Source of the DNA: Pseudotabrizicola algicola
GTDB lineage: Bacteria; Pseudomonadota; Alphaproteobacteria; Rhodobacterales; Rhodobacteraceae
DNA: 64,000 bases
Assembly (NCBI RefSeq): GCF_010915705.1
Contig: NZ_JAAIKE010000003.1
Location: 447,129 to 511,128, forward strand
Reading direction: 5' to 3'
The position numbers and the translations under genes were made by a program. Position 1 is the stretch's first letter. Every line of letters begins with the position of its first letter. Positions 19,523-28,642 of the stretch are shown here, piece by piece. The notes beneath the pieces were generated by a model, which saw only the letters and a program-made list of their open reading frames with translations, had not been told where the DNA came from and ran no database searches.

Positions 19523-20566
19523 ATGAGTGGCGTGAAACTTCTGACAGTCTCTGAAGACGAGGGCGCGCAGCGGCTCGACAAATGGTTCAAGCGCCGCTTT
19601 CCGCAACTGACCCAGGGCCATGTCGAAAAGATGTGCCGCACCGGCCAGATCCGCGTCGATGGCGCCCGCGCCAAGGCGGCCGACCGTGTGGCGCCCGGCC
19701 AGACCATCCGCGTCCCGCCCTTGCCCGACACCGAGGCACCCAGCCGCCCCGCCGAAGGCCGCATCAGCGCCGCCGATGCCAAGATGATCCAGAACGCGGT
19801 GCTGTGGAAGGATGAGCACATCATCATCCTGAACAAGCCGCCGGGTCTGCCCTCGCAAGGCGGCTCGGGGCAGGGGGAGCGGCATGTCGATGGCTTGGCC
19901 GAGGCGCTGAAGTTCGGCTACAAGGAAAAGCCCAAGCTGGTGCACCGGCTTGATAAAGACACCTCGGGCCTGCTGATGCTGGCGCGCACCGACCGCGTGG
20001 CGCGCGCCCTGTCCGAGGCTTTGCGCCACCGCAACACCCGCAAGATCTATTGGGCGCTGGTCGCCGGGGTGCCGCACCCCCGGCAGGGCAGCATCAAATA
20101 CGGGCTGATGAAGGCCCCCGGCGGCGGGCGCGGCGAAGGCGAGAAGATGGTCTGCGTCCACCCCGCCAAGATGGCCGACTTCCCCGATGCCAAGCGCGCC
20201 CATACCGATTTCTTCACGCTCTGGTTCCTTGGCACCCGCATGTCGTGGATGGCGCTGGAGCCGGTGACGGGCCGCACCCACCAGTTGCGTGCGCATCTGG
20301 CCGAACTTGGCCATCCGATCATCGGCGACGGCAAATACGGCGGCTCGACGCAGGAAAACATGGGCGACGGCTGGGGCGCGCAAGCGGGCGGCGAGATGTC
20401 CAAGAAGATGCACCTGCATGCCCGCAGCCTGTCGGTGCAGCACCCGATCACCAAGGAAATGATGACCTTCACCGCCCCCTTGCCCGAACACATGGCCCGC
20501 ACCTGGAAACTGCTCGACTGGAACGAAACCGACGTTCCCGCCGACCCGTTCGAGGCGATGCGATGA
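19523..20566 (+). CDS. rluC: 23S rRNA pseudouridine synthase RluC
   Basis: An RluA/RluC-family pseudouridine synthase, 347 residues. An N-terminal S4 RNA-binding domain (about 15-75: AQRLDKWFKRRFPQLTQGHV) is followed by the synthase domain with the catalytic Asp in KLVHRLDKDTSGLLML and the GRTHQLRAHLAELGHPIIGD signature. The ATG at 19523 is chosen because the S4 domain starts soon after; a longer reading from 19433 has no support. TTGACA at 19433-19438 may be the -35 of its promoter. It overlaps the next gene by ATGA. Confidence 0.93.
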   Translation: MSGVKLLTVSEDEGAQRLDKWFKRRFPQLTQGHVEKMCRTGQIRVDGARAKAADRVAPGQTIRVPPLPDTEAPSRPAEGRISAADAKMIQNAVLWKDEHIIILNKPPGLPSQGGSGQGERHVDGLAEALKFGYKEKPKLVHRLDKDTSGLLMLARTDRVARALSEALRHRNTRKIYWALVAGVPHPRQGSIKYGLMKAPGGGRGEGEKMVCVHPAKMADFPDAKRAHTDFFTLWFLGTRMSWMALEPVTGRTHQLRAHLAELGHPIIGDGKYGGSTQENMGDGWGAQAGGEMSKKMHLHARSLSVQHPITKEMMTFTAPLPEHMARTWKLLDWNETDVPADPFEAMR

Positions 20567-21270
20567 GCGGCTGGTCGGCCAAACGCTTCTGGCAGACCGC
20601 CACCGCCGAGGCCTGCGACACCGGCTTTACCGTCCGGCTCGACGCGCGCCCGGTCAAGACCCCGGCCAAGCGTCCGCTGCTGCTGCCCACACTGGCTATG
20701 GCGCAGGCCATCGCGGCGGAATGGGATGCACAGCAGGGGCTGGTGCGCCCCGAGACCATGCCCTTTACCCGCGCTGCCAATTCCGCCATCGACAAGGTGG
20801 ACCCCCTGCGGGATGCCGTGGTGGATGAGATCGCCAATTACGGCGGGACCGACCTGCTGTGCTATCGCGCCACCGACCCGCAGGCGCTCATCGACCGGCA
20901 GGCGGCGGCATGGACCCCGCTGCTCGACTGGGCGCAAGGCGTGCTGGGTGCGCCGCTGCGGGTGACATCAGGGGTGATCCCTGTGGCGCAGCCCGCCGAA
21001 AGCCTTGCCGCCCTCCGCGCACATGTGGCGGCGCACAGCGCCTTCCAGCTGGCCGCGCTGCACGACCTGACCGCCATCTCGGGCTCGCTGATTCTGGGCT
21101 TGGCGGTGGCGCGGGGGCGCCTGACGGGCGCTGCCGCCTTCGATCTGAGCCGAATCGATGAATCGTGGCAGGCGGAACTCTGGGGCGTCGACGACACCGC
21201 CGCCGAACAAGAGCGCCAGCGCCGCGAGGCATTTCTGACCGCAGAGCGATTCTTTGCATTGTGCGGGTAA
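20563..21270 (+). CDS. ATP12-type F1F0-ATPase assembly chaperone
   Basis: A 235-residue ATP12-family protein; in mitochondria Atp12 binds free F1 alpha subunit during ATP synthase assembly, and alphaproteobacteria keep a homologue. Typical segments are KRFWQTATAE, DARPVKTPAKRPLLLPT, AIAAEWDAQ, MPFTRAANSAIDKV and LLCYRATDP. It overlaps rluC by 4 bp (ATGA), the usual rluC-atp12 pairing in this family of bacteria. A much longer overlapping reading from 20050 belongs to another frame of rluC. Confidence 0.92.
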   Translation: MSGWSAKRFWQTATAEACDTGFTVRLDARPVKTPAKRPLLLPTLAMAQAIAAEWDAQQGLVRPETMPFTRAANSAIDKVDPLRDAVVDEIANYGGTDLLCYRATDPQALIDRQAAAWTPLLDWAQGVLGAPLRVTSGVIPVAQPAESLAALRAHVAAHSAFQLAALHDLTAISGSLILGLAVARGRLTGAAAFDLSRIDESWQAELWGVDDTAAEQERQRREAFLTAERFFALCG

Positions 21271-21512
21271 CAATCCTGCCCAAATTGCGGGCGGAGCGAC
21301 GCCTTCTTGCCAAAGCCTGCCGCCAAAGCGAGTGGATGCAAAGATTTTAGGCAAAACACCGCGACCCGCTTGACCTTTCAAACCGCTTCGGACGAAACTG
21401 TGCGGACTGGGAGAGGCTCACCTCCATCAGTTTCGCCCCCGTGCGCCCATCAAAGGGCTGCGGGGCATAAAAAAACGTCGGCACAAGGCCGGCAACTCAG
21501 GATGAGGTAAGA

Positions 21513-22538
21513 ATGAAACAATCCGTATTCCTCGGCACCCTCGCCGCCACCACCCTGTTTGCAGGCGTGGCACTGGCGCAGGGCACCTCGACGCTCGAAA
21601 CCGTCAAGGCCCGTGGCGAACTCAACTGCGGCGTCAACACCGGTCTGGTCGGCTTTGCCGCACCGGACGCAAGCGGCAACTGGCAGGGCTTTGACGTTGC
21701 CCTGTGCAAGGCCGTCGCCGGCGCGATTTTCGGCGACGCCTCGAAAGTGGTCTATATCCCGACCACCTCGTCCGACCGCTTCGAACAGCTGACCTCGGGC
21801 AAGATCGACTTCCTGATCCGCAACACCACCTGGACCTTCTCGCGCGACACCGACCTGAAAATGGATTTCGTCGGCGTGAACTACTATGACGGACAGGGCT
21901 TCATGGTCCGCAAGGATCTGGGCGTCTCCTCGGCCAAAGAGCTGAACGGCGCGACGATCTGCATCCAGACCGGCACCACCACCGAACTGAACCTGGCCGA
22001 TTACTTCAAGGCCAACAACATGACCTACACGGCGGTTCCGATCGAAACCAACGCCGAGGGTGAACAGCAGTATCTGGCTGGCGCCTGCGATGCCTACACC
22101 ACCGACGCATCGGGCCTTGCCGCAACCCGCGCGGCTTTCGCCGATCCGGAAAACCACATCATCCTGCCGGAAATCATCTCGAAAGAACCGCTCGGGCCGG
22201 CCGTGCGCCACGGCGACAGCGCCTGGGGTGACGTGATCCGCTGGACGATGAACGCGCTGATCGCTGCCGAAGAATTCGGCATCACCTCGGCCAACATCGA
22301 CGAGCTGGCAACCTCCTCGCAGAACCCCGAAGTGCAGCGTTTGCTGGGCACCTCGGGCGAGCTTGGCAAGATGATCGGGCTGGAGGCTGACTGGGCCAAG
22401 AACGCGATCAAGGCCAGCGGCAACTACGGCGAGATCTTCGCAGCCACCATCGGGGAATCGACCCCGATCGGTCTGGCGCGCGGTCTGAACGCCCAGTGGA
22501 CCCAGGGCGGTCTGCTCTACACCCCGCCGTTCCGTTGA
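21513..22538 (+). CDS. aapJ: Amino-acid ABC transporter, binding protein (AapJ/BztA)
   Basis: The periplasmic receptor of a broad amino-acid transporter (glutamate, glutamine, aspartate, asparagine and others in Rhodobacter and Rhizobium homologues). 341 residues with a Sec signal peptide (about 1-23, ending LAQG). The ligand-binding fold starts VKARGELNCGVNTGLVGFA and holds TTSSDRFEQLTSGKIDFLIRN. GAGGTAAG precedes the ATG. It is the first and most highly needed gene of the aapJQMP order. In the 242-bp upstream gap, TTGACC at 21371 is a possible -35 element. Confidence 0.94.
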   Translation: MKQSVFLGTLAATTLFAGVALAQGTSTLETVKARGELNCGVNTGLVGFAAPDASGNWQGFDVALCKAVAGAIFGDASKVVYIPTTSSDRFEQLTSGKIDFLIRNTTWTFSRDTDLKMDFVGVNYYDGQGFMVRKDLGVSSAKELNGATICIQTGTTTELNLADYFKANNMTYTAVPIETNAEGEQQYLAGACDAYTTDASGLAATRAAFADPENHIILPEIISKEPLGPAVRHGDSAWGDVIRWTMNALIAAEEFGITSANIDELATSSQNPEVQRLLGTSGELGKMIGLEADWAKNAIKASGNYGEIFAATIGESTPIGLARGLNAQWTQGGLLYTPPFR

Positions 22539-22553
22539 TCGGCTGAAAAGACA

Positions 22554-22580
22554 GGGGCGCGCCCGCAAGGCGCGCCCCTT
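22554..22580 (+). promoter_or_regulatory. Intercistronic hairpin after aapJ
   Basis: GGGGCGCGCC pairs with GGCGCGCCCC (10 bp perfect, 5-nt loop). There is no T-run. Such hairpins behind binding-protein genes usually stabilise the upstream mRNA and reduce read-through, giving more binding protein than permease; that role is inferred here from position. Confidence 0.7.
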
Positions 22581-22673
22581 CCAAAAGTAAGAACAGGGTA
22601 ATTCGCTGCGCCGGGGAGATTCCCCACCAACAAGGGCAAAGCCCGAAAGCGCGCGGACTTCAGGGGAAAATAA

Positions 22674-23927
22674 ATGGCCGTAGTCACGGAAGAACCGAAA
22701 GCTGGCTTTCGGCTCGGGATGCTCATCTATGACACCCGCTATCGTTCCATCACCATTCAGATCGTCGTTTTGTTCTTGGTCATGCTGGGCGCTGCCTGGC
22801 TGATCGACAACCTTTTGCGCAACCTCGCCGCCTTGGGCCGGGGCATCGATTTCGGATTTCTGTGGAACCGTGCCGGGTATGATATCAACCAGACGCTGGT
22901 GGAATACACCAACGACAGCACACATGCCCGTGCCACGCTTGTCGGTCTTCTGAACACGCTGCTGATCGCCTTTCTGGGCTGCGTCGCGGCGACGGTTCTG
23001 GGGGTGATCGCGGGGGTTCTGCGCCTGTCGAAGAACTGGGTGGTTGCCCGGTTGATGACGGTCTACGTCGAGATTTTCCGCAACATCCCCCTGCTGCTGT
23101 GGATCCTGATGATCTACACCGTGTTCACCGAGGCGCTGCCCGCGCCCAACGCCTTTCGCGGTGAAAACCCGGCCGCGTCGATGGCGCTGTTCGACACGGT
23201 GGCCTTTACCAACCGCTACACCGCGATTCCGTGGCTGGTGTTCGACCGCTCGCTGGGCTGGCTGCAACTGGGGCCGATCTGGCTGAACCTCGATTTCACC
23301 GCGATCATCGTGGCGCTGGTGGGCGGCTTCCTGATCAACCGCGCGATCCTGAAGCGTGCGACGCGTATCCAGGAAGCAACGGGCGTGCGTCCGACCACAT
23401 GGTGGCAGTCGCTGCTGGCGCTGTTCGGCCCGATCATCGTGCTGAAATTCGCGCTGGGCACCCATTTCGATTACCCCAGCCTGCAAGGCTTCAACTTCAC
23501 CGGCGGTCTGCAGGTGTCAAACTCGCTGGTGGCGCTGTGGCTGGCGCTGACGCTCTATACCGCCGCCTTCATCGCGGAAATCGTGCGCGCCGGCATCAAC
23601 GCCATCTCGCGCGGGCAGTCCGAGGCGGCCTTTGCCCTCGGCCTGCGTCCGGGCCGCACCATGAGCCTGATCATCCTGCCGCAGGCGATGCGCGTCATCA
23701 TCCCGCCGCTGATCTCGCAATACCTGAACCTGACGAAGAACTCCTCGCTTGCCATCGCGGTGGGCTACATGGACCTGCGCGGCACGCTGGGCGGCATCAC
23801 GCTGAACCAGACCGGCCGCGGGCTGGAGGCGATGCTGCTCCTCATGCTGATCTACCTGATCATCAGCCTGACCATCTCGTCGGCGATGAACGTCTACAAC
23901 CAATCCGTCAAGCTGAAGGAGCGCTGA
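22674..23927 (+). CDS. aapQ: Amino-acid ABC transporter permease (AapQ/BztB)
   Basis: A 417-residue inner-membrane permease of the His/Glu/Gln/Arg family. A first membrane span (about 27-47) is followed by an unusually long N-terminal region typical of BztB, and the C-terminal part holds the EAA loop GQSEAAFALGLRPGRTMSLIILPQA that contacts the ATPase. It is followed by aapM after 1 bp, with GGAG inside its own end. Confident by motif and context. Confidence 0.94.
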   Translation: MAVVTEEPKAGFRLGMLIYDTRYRSITIQIVVLFLVMLGAAWLIDNLLRNLAALGRGIDFGFLWNRAGYDINQTLVEYTNDSTHARATLVGLLNTLLIAFLGCVAATVLGVIAGVLRLSKNWVVARLMTVYVEIFRNIPLLLWILMIYTVFTEALPAPNAFRGENPAASMALFDTVAFTNRYTAIPWLVFDRSLGWLQLGPIWLNLDFTAIIVALVGGFLINRAILKRATRIQEATGVRPTTWWQSLLALFGPIIVLKFALGTHFDYPSLQGFNFTGGLQVSNSLVALWLALTLYTAAFIAEIVRAGINAISRGQSEAAFALGLRPGRTMSLIILPQAMRVIIPPLISQYLNLTKNSSLAIAVGYMDLRGTLGGITLNQTGRGLEAMLLLMLIYLIISLTISSAMNVYNQSVKLKER

Positions 23928-23928
23928 G

Positions 23929-25239
23929 ATGAACACCAGCACAAGCACCTTCGTGCGCACCGAAATGCTGCCGCAGCAAGCCCCGCCGATCACCGAGGCC
24001 GGGGCCGTCAAATGGCTGCGCGAGAACCTGTTCTCCTCGGTGCTCAACACCATCCTGACCATCCTCGGCGTCGCCGCCGTGGCCTATCTGGTCATGCACA
24101 TCGCGCCGTGGCTCTCCCGCTCGGTCTGGAACGCGAACACCCTGTCGGAATGCCGCCAGATCATCACCGAGCGCTATGGCGAAGGCGCGACCGGCGCCTG
24201 CTGGGCGGTGATCCGCGAACGCTGGCCGCAATACCTTTTCGGCTTCTACCCGTCGCACCTCTACTGGCGTCCGGTGCTGGCCTTCGTGCTGCTCTGCGTC
24301 GCCGTCGCTCCGGTGCTGTTCGACAAACTGCCGCGCAAGATGCTGTGGTTCTCGCTGGTCTACCCGGCCGTCGGCTTCTGGCTCCTCTGGGGCGGGTCGG
24401 TCTGGGTGCCGGTGATGGCGCTGGCGGGCTTTGCCATCGGCTACGCCGCTGCCAGAATCGTCAAACCGCTGGCTGGCACCATCATTGCCACCATCGCCGC
24501 CGTGCTGGCGCCTGTGCTGTGGTGGCTGTTCCTCGCGGGGCCTGCCGCCGATGCGATGCAATCCATCCTGCCGGTCGCCCTGCAAGCGGTGCGCTCGCGT
24601 GAATTCGGCGGCTTCGTGCTGGCCTTCACCATCGGCTTCACCGGCATCGCCTTCTCGCTGCCCTTGGGCATCATGCTCGCCCTTGGCCGCCAGTCGGACA
24701 TGTTCATCGTGAACAAGCTCTCGGTCGGCTTCATCGAGTTCATCCGCGGCGTGCCGCTCATCACGCTGCTGTTCACGGCCTCGCTCCTGCTCAACTACTT
24801 CCTGCCGCCGGGCACCGATTTCGACATCATCCTGCGCGTCATCATCATGGTGGTGCTGTTCGCCGCCGCCTACATTGCCGAAGTGGTGCGTGGCGGCCTC
24901 GCCGCCCTGCCGCGAGGGCAGTATGAAGCCGCCGACGCGCTGGGGCTCGATTACTGGAAGGCGCAGCGGCTCATCATCATGCCGCAGGCGCTGAAAATCT
25001 CGATCCCCGGCATCGTGTCCACCTTCATCGGCCTGTTCAAGGATACCACGCTGGTGGTCTTCGTGGGCCTGCTCGATCCGCTCAAGGGCATCACCGATGC
25101 CGTGCGCGCCTCCACCGACTGGAAGGGCATCTACTGGGAACCCTACATCTTTGTCGGCACCATCTTCTTTGTCTTCTGCTTCGCCATGTCGCGATACTCG
25201 ATGTATCTCGAAGGCAAGCTGAAAACCGATCATCGCTAA
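23929..25239 (+). CDS. aapM: Amino-acid ABC transporter permease (AapM/BztC)
   Basis: The second permease, 436 residues, with about eight hydrophobic spans. A long periplasmic segment (about 60-105, with Cys71 and Cys88) precedes the conserved core. The EAA-type loop GQYEAADALGLDYWKAQRLIIMPQA is near residues 325-350. AapQ and AapM form the heterodimeric channel. Spacing of 12 bp to aapP with AAGGGAGCC supports one operon. Confidence 0.94.
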   Translation: MNTSTSTFVRTEMLPQQAPPITEAGAVKWLRENLFSSVLNTILTILGVAAVAYLVMHIAPWLSRSVWNANTLSECRQIITERYGEGATGACWAVIRERWPQYLFGFYPSHLYWRPVLAFVLLCVAVAPVLFDKLPRKMLWFSLVYPAVGFWLLWGGSVWVPVMALAGFAIGYAAARIVKPLAGTIIATIAAVLAPVLWWLFLAGPAADAMQSILPVALQAVRSREFGGFVLAFTIGFTGIAFSLPLGIMLALGRQSDMFIVNKLSVGFIEFIRGVPLITLLFTASLLLNYFLPPGTDFDIILRVIIMVVLFAAAYIAEVVRGGLAALPRGQYEAADALGLDYWKAQRLIIMPQALKISIPGIVSTFIGLFKDTTLVVFVGLLDPLKGITDAVRASTDWKGIYWEPYIFVGTIFFVFCFAMSRYSMYLEGKLKTDHR

Positions 25240-25251
25240 GGGAGCCGGAAC

Positions 25252-26055
25252 ATGTCCGAAGCCACAGCCCTCGACCTCGATACGCGCAAGATTGACCGCA
25301 GCCAGATGCAGGTCAGCAACGAAGTCGCCATCCAGATTTCCCAGATGAACAAATGGTATGGCACCTTCCACGTCCTGCGTGACATCAACATGACCGTGAA
25401 CCGGGGCGAACGTATCGTCATCTGCGGCCCCTCCGGTTCGGGCAAATCCACCCTGATCCGCTGCATCAACCGGCTGGAAGAACACCAGCAGGGCCAGATC
25501 ATCGTGGACGGCACCGAACTGACGTCAGACCTGAAGAACATCGACAAGGTGCGCTCCGAAGTCGGCATGGTGTTCCAGCACTTCAACCTCTTCCCGCATC
25601 TGACCATTCTGGAAAACTGCACGCTCGCCCCGATCTGGGTCCGCAAGACCCCGAAGAAAGAGGCCGAGGAAATCGCCATGCACTTCCTGCGCAAGGTGAA
25701 GATCCCCGAACAGGCGAACAAGTATCCGGGCCAGTTGTCGGGCGGCCAGCAGCAGCGGGTGGCCATCGCGCGTTCGCTCTGCATGAAGCCGCGCATCATG
25801 CTGTTCGACGAACCCACTTCCGCGCTCGACCCCGAGATGATCAAGGAAGTGCTCGACACCATGATCCAGCTTGCCGAAGAGGGCATGACCATGCTCTGCG
25901 TCACCCATGAAATGGGCTTTGCGCAGGCTGTGGCCAACCGGGTGATCTTCATGGACCAGGGCCAGATCGTCGAACAGAACTCGCCCAAAGAGTTCTTCAA
26001 CAACCCGCAATCGGACCGGACCAAACTGTTCCTGTCGCAGATTCTGGGGCACTGA
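25252..26055 (+). CDS. aapP: Amino-acid ABC transporter ATPase (AapP/BztD)
   Basis: The 267-residue ATP-binding subunit. It has Walker [11 protein letters not shown]-loop [11 protein letters not shown], signature [15 protein letters not shown], Walker [15 protein letters not shown] and the switch His in CVTHEMGFA. The N-terminal 25-30 residues are an extension often seen in BztD. It completes the aapJQMP operon. No clear terminator follows. Confidence 0.95.
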   Translation: MSEATALDLDTRKIDRSQMQVSNEVAIQISQMNKWYGTFHVLRDINMTVNRGERIVICGPSGSGKSTLIRCINRLEEHQQGQIIVDGTELTSDLKNIDKVRSEVGMVFQHFNLFPHLTILENCTLAPIWVRKTPKKEAEEIAMHFLRKVKIPEQANKYPGQLSGGQQQRVAIARSLCMKPRIMLFDEPTSALDPEMIKEVLDTMIQLAEEGMTMLCVTHEMGFAQAVANRVIFMDQGQIVEQNSPKEFFNNPQSDRTKLFLSQILGH

Positions 26056-26086
26056 CGCAAAAGGCGCCTGCTTGCCTGAACGATAG

Positions 26087-27004
26087 ATGCGCCGCCGCCT
26101 GCTTGCTCTGGTTCTCACGCTCTGCCTCGGGGCAATCGTGGTGTTCTGGGCAAGCGGGCGCGCGGCGCCTTTCTATTTCGCTTGGGTCACCGCGCAGGAT
26201 GCTGGCGTGCCGCATGTGCTGGCGGCAAACCGCATCGCCGATATAGATGGCAAGGCGGTCGAGGGGCTGACGAGCAACCTCTCGGGGCTGACCTATTCAA
26301 GCCGCACCGATACGCTGTTTGCGGTCATCAACAGGCCGCCACAGGTGGCCGAACTGAGCACGGATGGCAGGCTTTTGCGCCTTATGCCGGTGCTGGGCAG
26401 CATCGACCCCGAGGGCATTTCGCATATCGAGGGCGATACCTTCGTTCTGTCGGACGAAGGCGACCAGTCGCTGCACTGGGTGTCGATCCGGCCCGAAAGC
26501 ACCTCGGTTCAACTGGGGCAGGGGCACCGGATGACCCTTGGCATCGACTACAGCCGCAACATGGGCTTTGAAGGCGTGTCATGGGATTCCGTGACGCGCA
26601 GCCTCTATCTGGTTCAGGAAATGCGCCCGATGCGGGTGATCCGCGTCACCGGACTGGACAGCGCCATGCGCGGCGGCAGGCTGGCACTCGACATCCGGCA
26701 ATGGTCCTTGCCCTCGCTAAAGGGCTTTCTGATGCTCGATCTGTCCTCGGTGTCCTTCAACGAATCCAGCGAAACCCTGCTTCTGCTCAGCCATATGTCG
26801 GCCTTTCTGGCCGAGTTCGACGCCGACGGGCAGCCCTTGGGGTTCCTGTCGCTGCGCGCGGGCGAAAACGGGCTTGCGGATACCATCCAGCAGGCCGAAG
26901 GGCTGGCCCTGGACGCGGATGGCAGGCTCTACATCGTGTCAGAGCCGAACCTGTTCTACCGCTTCACCGCGCCTCAGGGGGCCGTTCGAAACGCCGCGCG
27001 CTGA
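26087..27004 (+). CDS. SdiA-regulated/YjiK-like beta-propeller protein
   Basis: A 305-residue exported protein with an N-terminal hydrophobic anchor (about 5-23). The body shows repeated blade-like strands: NLSGLTYSSRTDTLFAVINRPP, GDTFVLSDEGDQSLHWVSI, FEGVSWDSVTRSLYLVQEM and EGLALDADGRLYIVSEPNLFYRF. This layout is that of the SdiA-regulated (YjiK) family, whose biochemical role is unclear. The ribosome-binding site is poor. It follows aapP by 31 bp. Confidence 0.8.
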   Translation: MRRRLLALVLTLCLGAIVVFWASGRAAPFYFAWVTAQDAGVPHVLAANRIADIDGKAVEGLTSNLSGLTYSSRTDTLFAVINRPPQVAELSTDGRLLRLMPVLGSIDPEGISHIEGDTFVLSDEGDQSLHWVSIRPESTSVQLGQGHRMTLGIDYSRNMGFEGVSWDSVTRSLYLVQEMRPMRVIRVTGLDSAMRGGRLALDIRQWSLPSLKGFLMLDLSSVSFNESSETLLLLSHMSAFLAEFDADGQPLGFLSLRAGENGLADTIQQAEGLALDADGRLYIVSEPNLFYRFTAPQGAVRNAAR

Positions 27005-27064
27005 CGGGGCCTCGCCGTGGCGGCGCTTGCCGCTGTGCGTGGGGGCCTTCGCTTGGCCCGCCGC

Positions 27065-27253
27065 TCAGTCCTCTGCCTTCTTGCCCGCCGCCTTGGCCTT
27101 CAGCCGCTCCAGCAGTTCTTCCTTGCTCGGGCGCCTGTTCGGAATCTTGGTCGGAGCCTTGGCCTTCAATTCCTTGCCCGGCTTGGCGCTGGGGTCTTTC
27201 TGACGGCCCTGATCCTTGCTCAGTTTCGGGTTGCCCGATTTTCCGTAATCCAT
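27065..27253 (-). CDS. Small basic Lys-rich protein
   Basis: A 62-residue protein starting MDYGKSGNPKLSKDQGRQ, about one quarter lysine and arginine, with a C-terminal helix RPSKEELLERLKAKAAGKK. No family is recognised. It resembles small conserved Rhodobacteraceae hypothetical proteins of this type. The ATG at 27253 is used because the longer reading adds low-complexity residues. It is convergent with the YjiK-like gene. Confidence 0.6.
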   Translation of the reverse strand: MDYGKSGNPKLSKDQGRQKDPSAKPGKELKAKAPTKIPNRRPSKEELLERLKAKAAGKKAED

Positions 27254-27411
27254 GCGCTGTCGCCTTGTCCTGACCTCTGATCCTGCGTCATGCCTGAAAC
27301 CCGCCCCCGCCGCAAGCATGGCCCACGCCGGGATCAGGTTGACAAAAGGTTAACGCCGCAGGGTCAAGGGGTTGATTCCAAACGAGTCTTTCCTTTGTAA
27401 CACAGGGAGGG

Positions 27412-27915
27412 TCAGGCCATGATCTCTCGCGGCACGATGAAATCATCCACCGCCCCCAGCCCGAACCCCACCTCGGCCCAGGTCGGGACCACAAAATCCA
27501 CCACCAGCGTCGCCCCCGTCGGAAAGCGGGAAAACTCGGGGTTCAGCGGGGTCTGCGCGACGATCCGGGCCGCAAATTCCGCGATGCCGGGATTATGCCC
27601 GATCATCATCACCGTATCGGCCGAGGCATGCCGCAGCACCGCCAGCATCACCTCGGGTCCGGCATGATAGAGCGCGGGCTTCAGCTCCAGCACCGGCGTC
27701 GCCGGCAGGGCAGGGGCAATCCCCGACCAGGTCTTGCGGGTCCGCAAGCTGTCCGAGCACAGCACCTGCCCCGGCACATAGCCCCGGCTCGCCAGCCATT
27801 GCCCCAGATCCGCCGCCGCCGCCTTCCCCCGCTCGTTCAGCGGCCGCTCGTGGTCGGGCGTAAGAGGGTCATCCCAGCTCGATTTCGTGTGCCGCGTCAG
27901 AATAAGGCGCTTCAT
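27412..27915 (-). CDS. SixA-like histidine phosphatase
   Basis: A 167-residue protein of the histidine phosphatase (phosphoglycerate mutase) superfamily. The RHG motif is present as LTRHTKSSW (the catalytic His in RH followed by T), and the second His as MMIGHNPGIAEFA. The length fits SixA, which in E. coli dephosphorylates phosphohistidine proteins. The substrate here is unknown. The ATG at 27915 begins the family start MKRLILTRH. Confidence 0.88.
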   Translation of the reverse strand: MKRLILTRHTKSSWDDPLTPDHERPLNERGKAAAADLGQWLASRGYVPGQVLCSDSLRTRKTWSGIAPALPATPVLELKPALYHAGPEVMLAVLRHASADTVMMIGHNPGIAEFAARIVAQTPLNPEFSRFPTGATLVVDFVVPTWAEVGFGLGAVDDFIVPREIMA

Positions 27916-27940
27916 TCCCACTCCCCCCGAATACGGGCGG

Positions 27941-28597
27941 TTACCCCGCCCTGTGGAATCGCCCCATGTGATAGGCCGACTGTTCGGCAAGTCTTGCATA
28001 GCCTTGCGACACCGGGCAAGCGCGCCGCACAAGACAGCCCCCCGTCAGGCAGGCGGCCCCCTCCGCCATGTCAAGATAGGCGTGACAGGCCGGCACATCA
28101 TAGCCCGCCGCCCCAAGCGCCCCCGCCGGACAGGCGGTCAGACAGGGCCGCTCCACACAGGTCAGACAGGGCTTTTCCCCCGCCGTGAAATCCAGCGCCT
28201 CGCGCAGGACCAGTGCGCCCCGGATGCTCACCATCAACCCTTGGGCCCCATGCACCAGAAGCCGCACCGGACTGTCCCAGATCCGCCCGCTGCGCAGCGC
28301 CCAGGCGTAGAACGGGTCATAGGGCGGCCCGCCGAAGGGAAAGCGCGCCTTGCCGCCCAGATCGCAAGCCAGCCGCCCGATGACCCGCCGCGACCAGCGA
28401 TCCACCGGGTCCGGCCCGCCCCATTCCGGCTGCGCCTTCAGATGCGGCCAGAACCCCGGCTCGCGCGGGCCAAGCAGCACAAGGCTGCGCGCCCAGTCCG
28501 GAAAGGCCGGGTCCCCCGCGCAGCCGAACCCGCCCAGAACTTCCAGATAATGCGGCTCCAAGAGCACGGACAGACGGTCAAGGCTCAGCTCTGCCAT
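27941..28597 (-). CDS. Iron-sulfur protein, short QueG-like
   Basis: A 218-residue protein with cysteines at 144, 147, 152, 156, 171, 183, 188 and 194, arranged as two clusters ending in CP (CLTC...CLTACPAGA and CLTGGC...CPVSQ). This resembles the ferredoxin part of epoxyqueuosine reductase, with irregular spacing in the second cluster. It lacks the full cobalamin-binding N-terminal domain length of QueG. A strong AAAAGG sequence precedes the ATG at 28597; a TTG at 28612 is less likely. It lies behind argB on the same strand. Confidence 0.8.
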   Translation of the reverse strand: MAELSLDRLSVLLEPHYLEVLGGFGCAGDPAFPDWARSLVLLGPREPGFWPHLKAQPEWGGPDPVDRWSRRVIGRLACDLGGKARFPFGGPPYDPFYAWALRSGRIWDSPVRLLVHGAQGLMVSIRGALVLREALDFTAGEKPCLTCVERPCLTACPAGALGAAGYDVPACHAYLDMAEGAACLTGGCLVRRACPVSQGYARLAEQSAYHMGRFHRAG

Positions 28598-28608
28598 TTG
28601 CACCTTTT

Positions 28609-28629
28609 CCAAATACTCCCGCCGGAGGC
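28609..28629. repeat. Dispersed AATACTCCCGCCGGAGGC element
   Basis: The sequence ccaaatactcccgccggagg lies in the short argB-to-iron-sulfur-gene spacer. A close relative, cctaaatatccccgccggagg, occurs at about 48468-48490. I recall this as a common intergenic word in Rhodobacteraceae genomes. Confidence 0.6.
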
Positions 28630-28642
28630 ACCCCCGGTCCGG

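Noticed and set aside
21371-21400. Firm promoter for aapJ
   Set aside because: TTGACC is present, but no -10 hexamer of reasonable quality lies 16-18 bp downstream.
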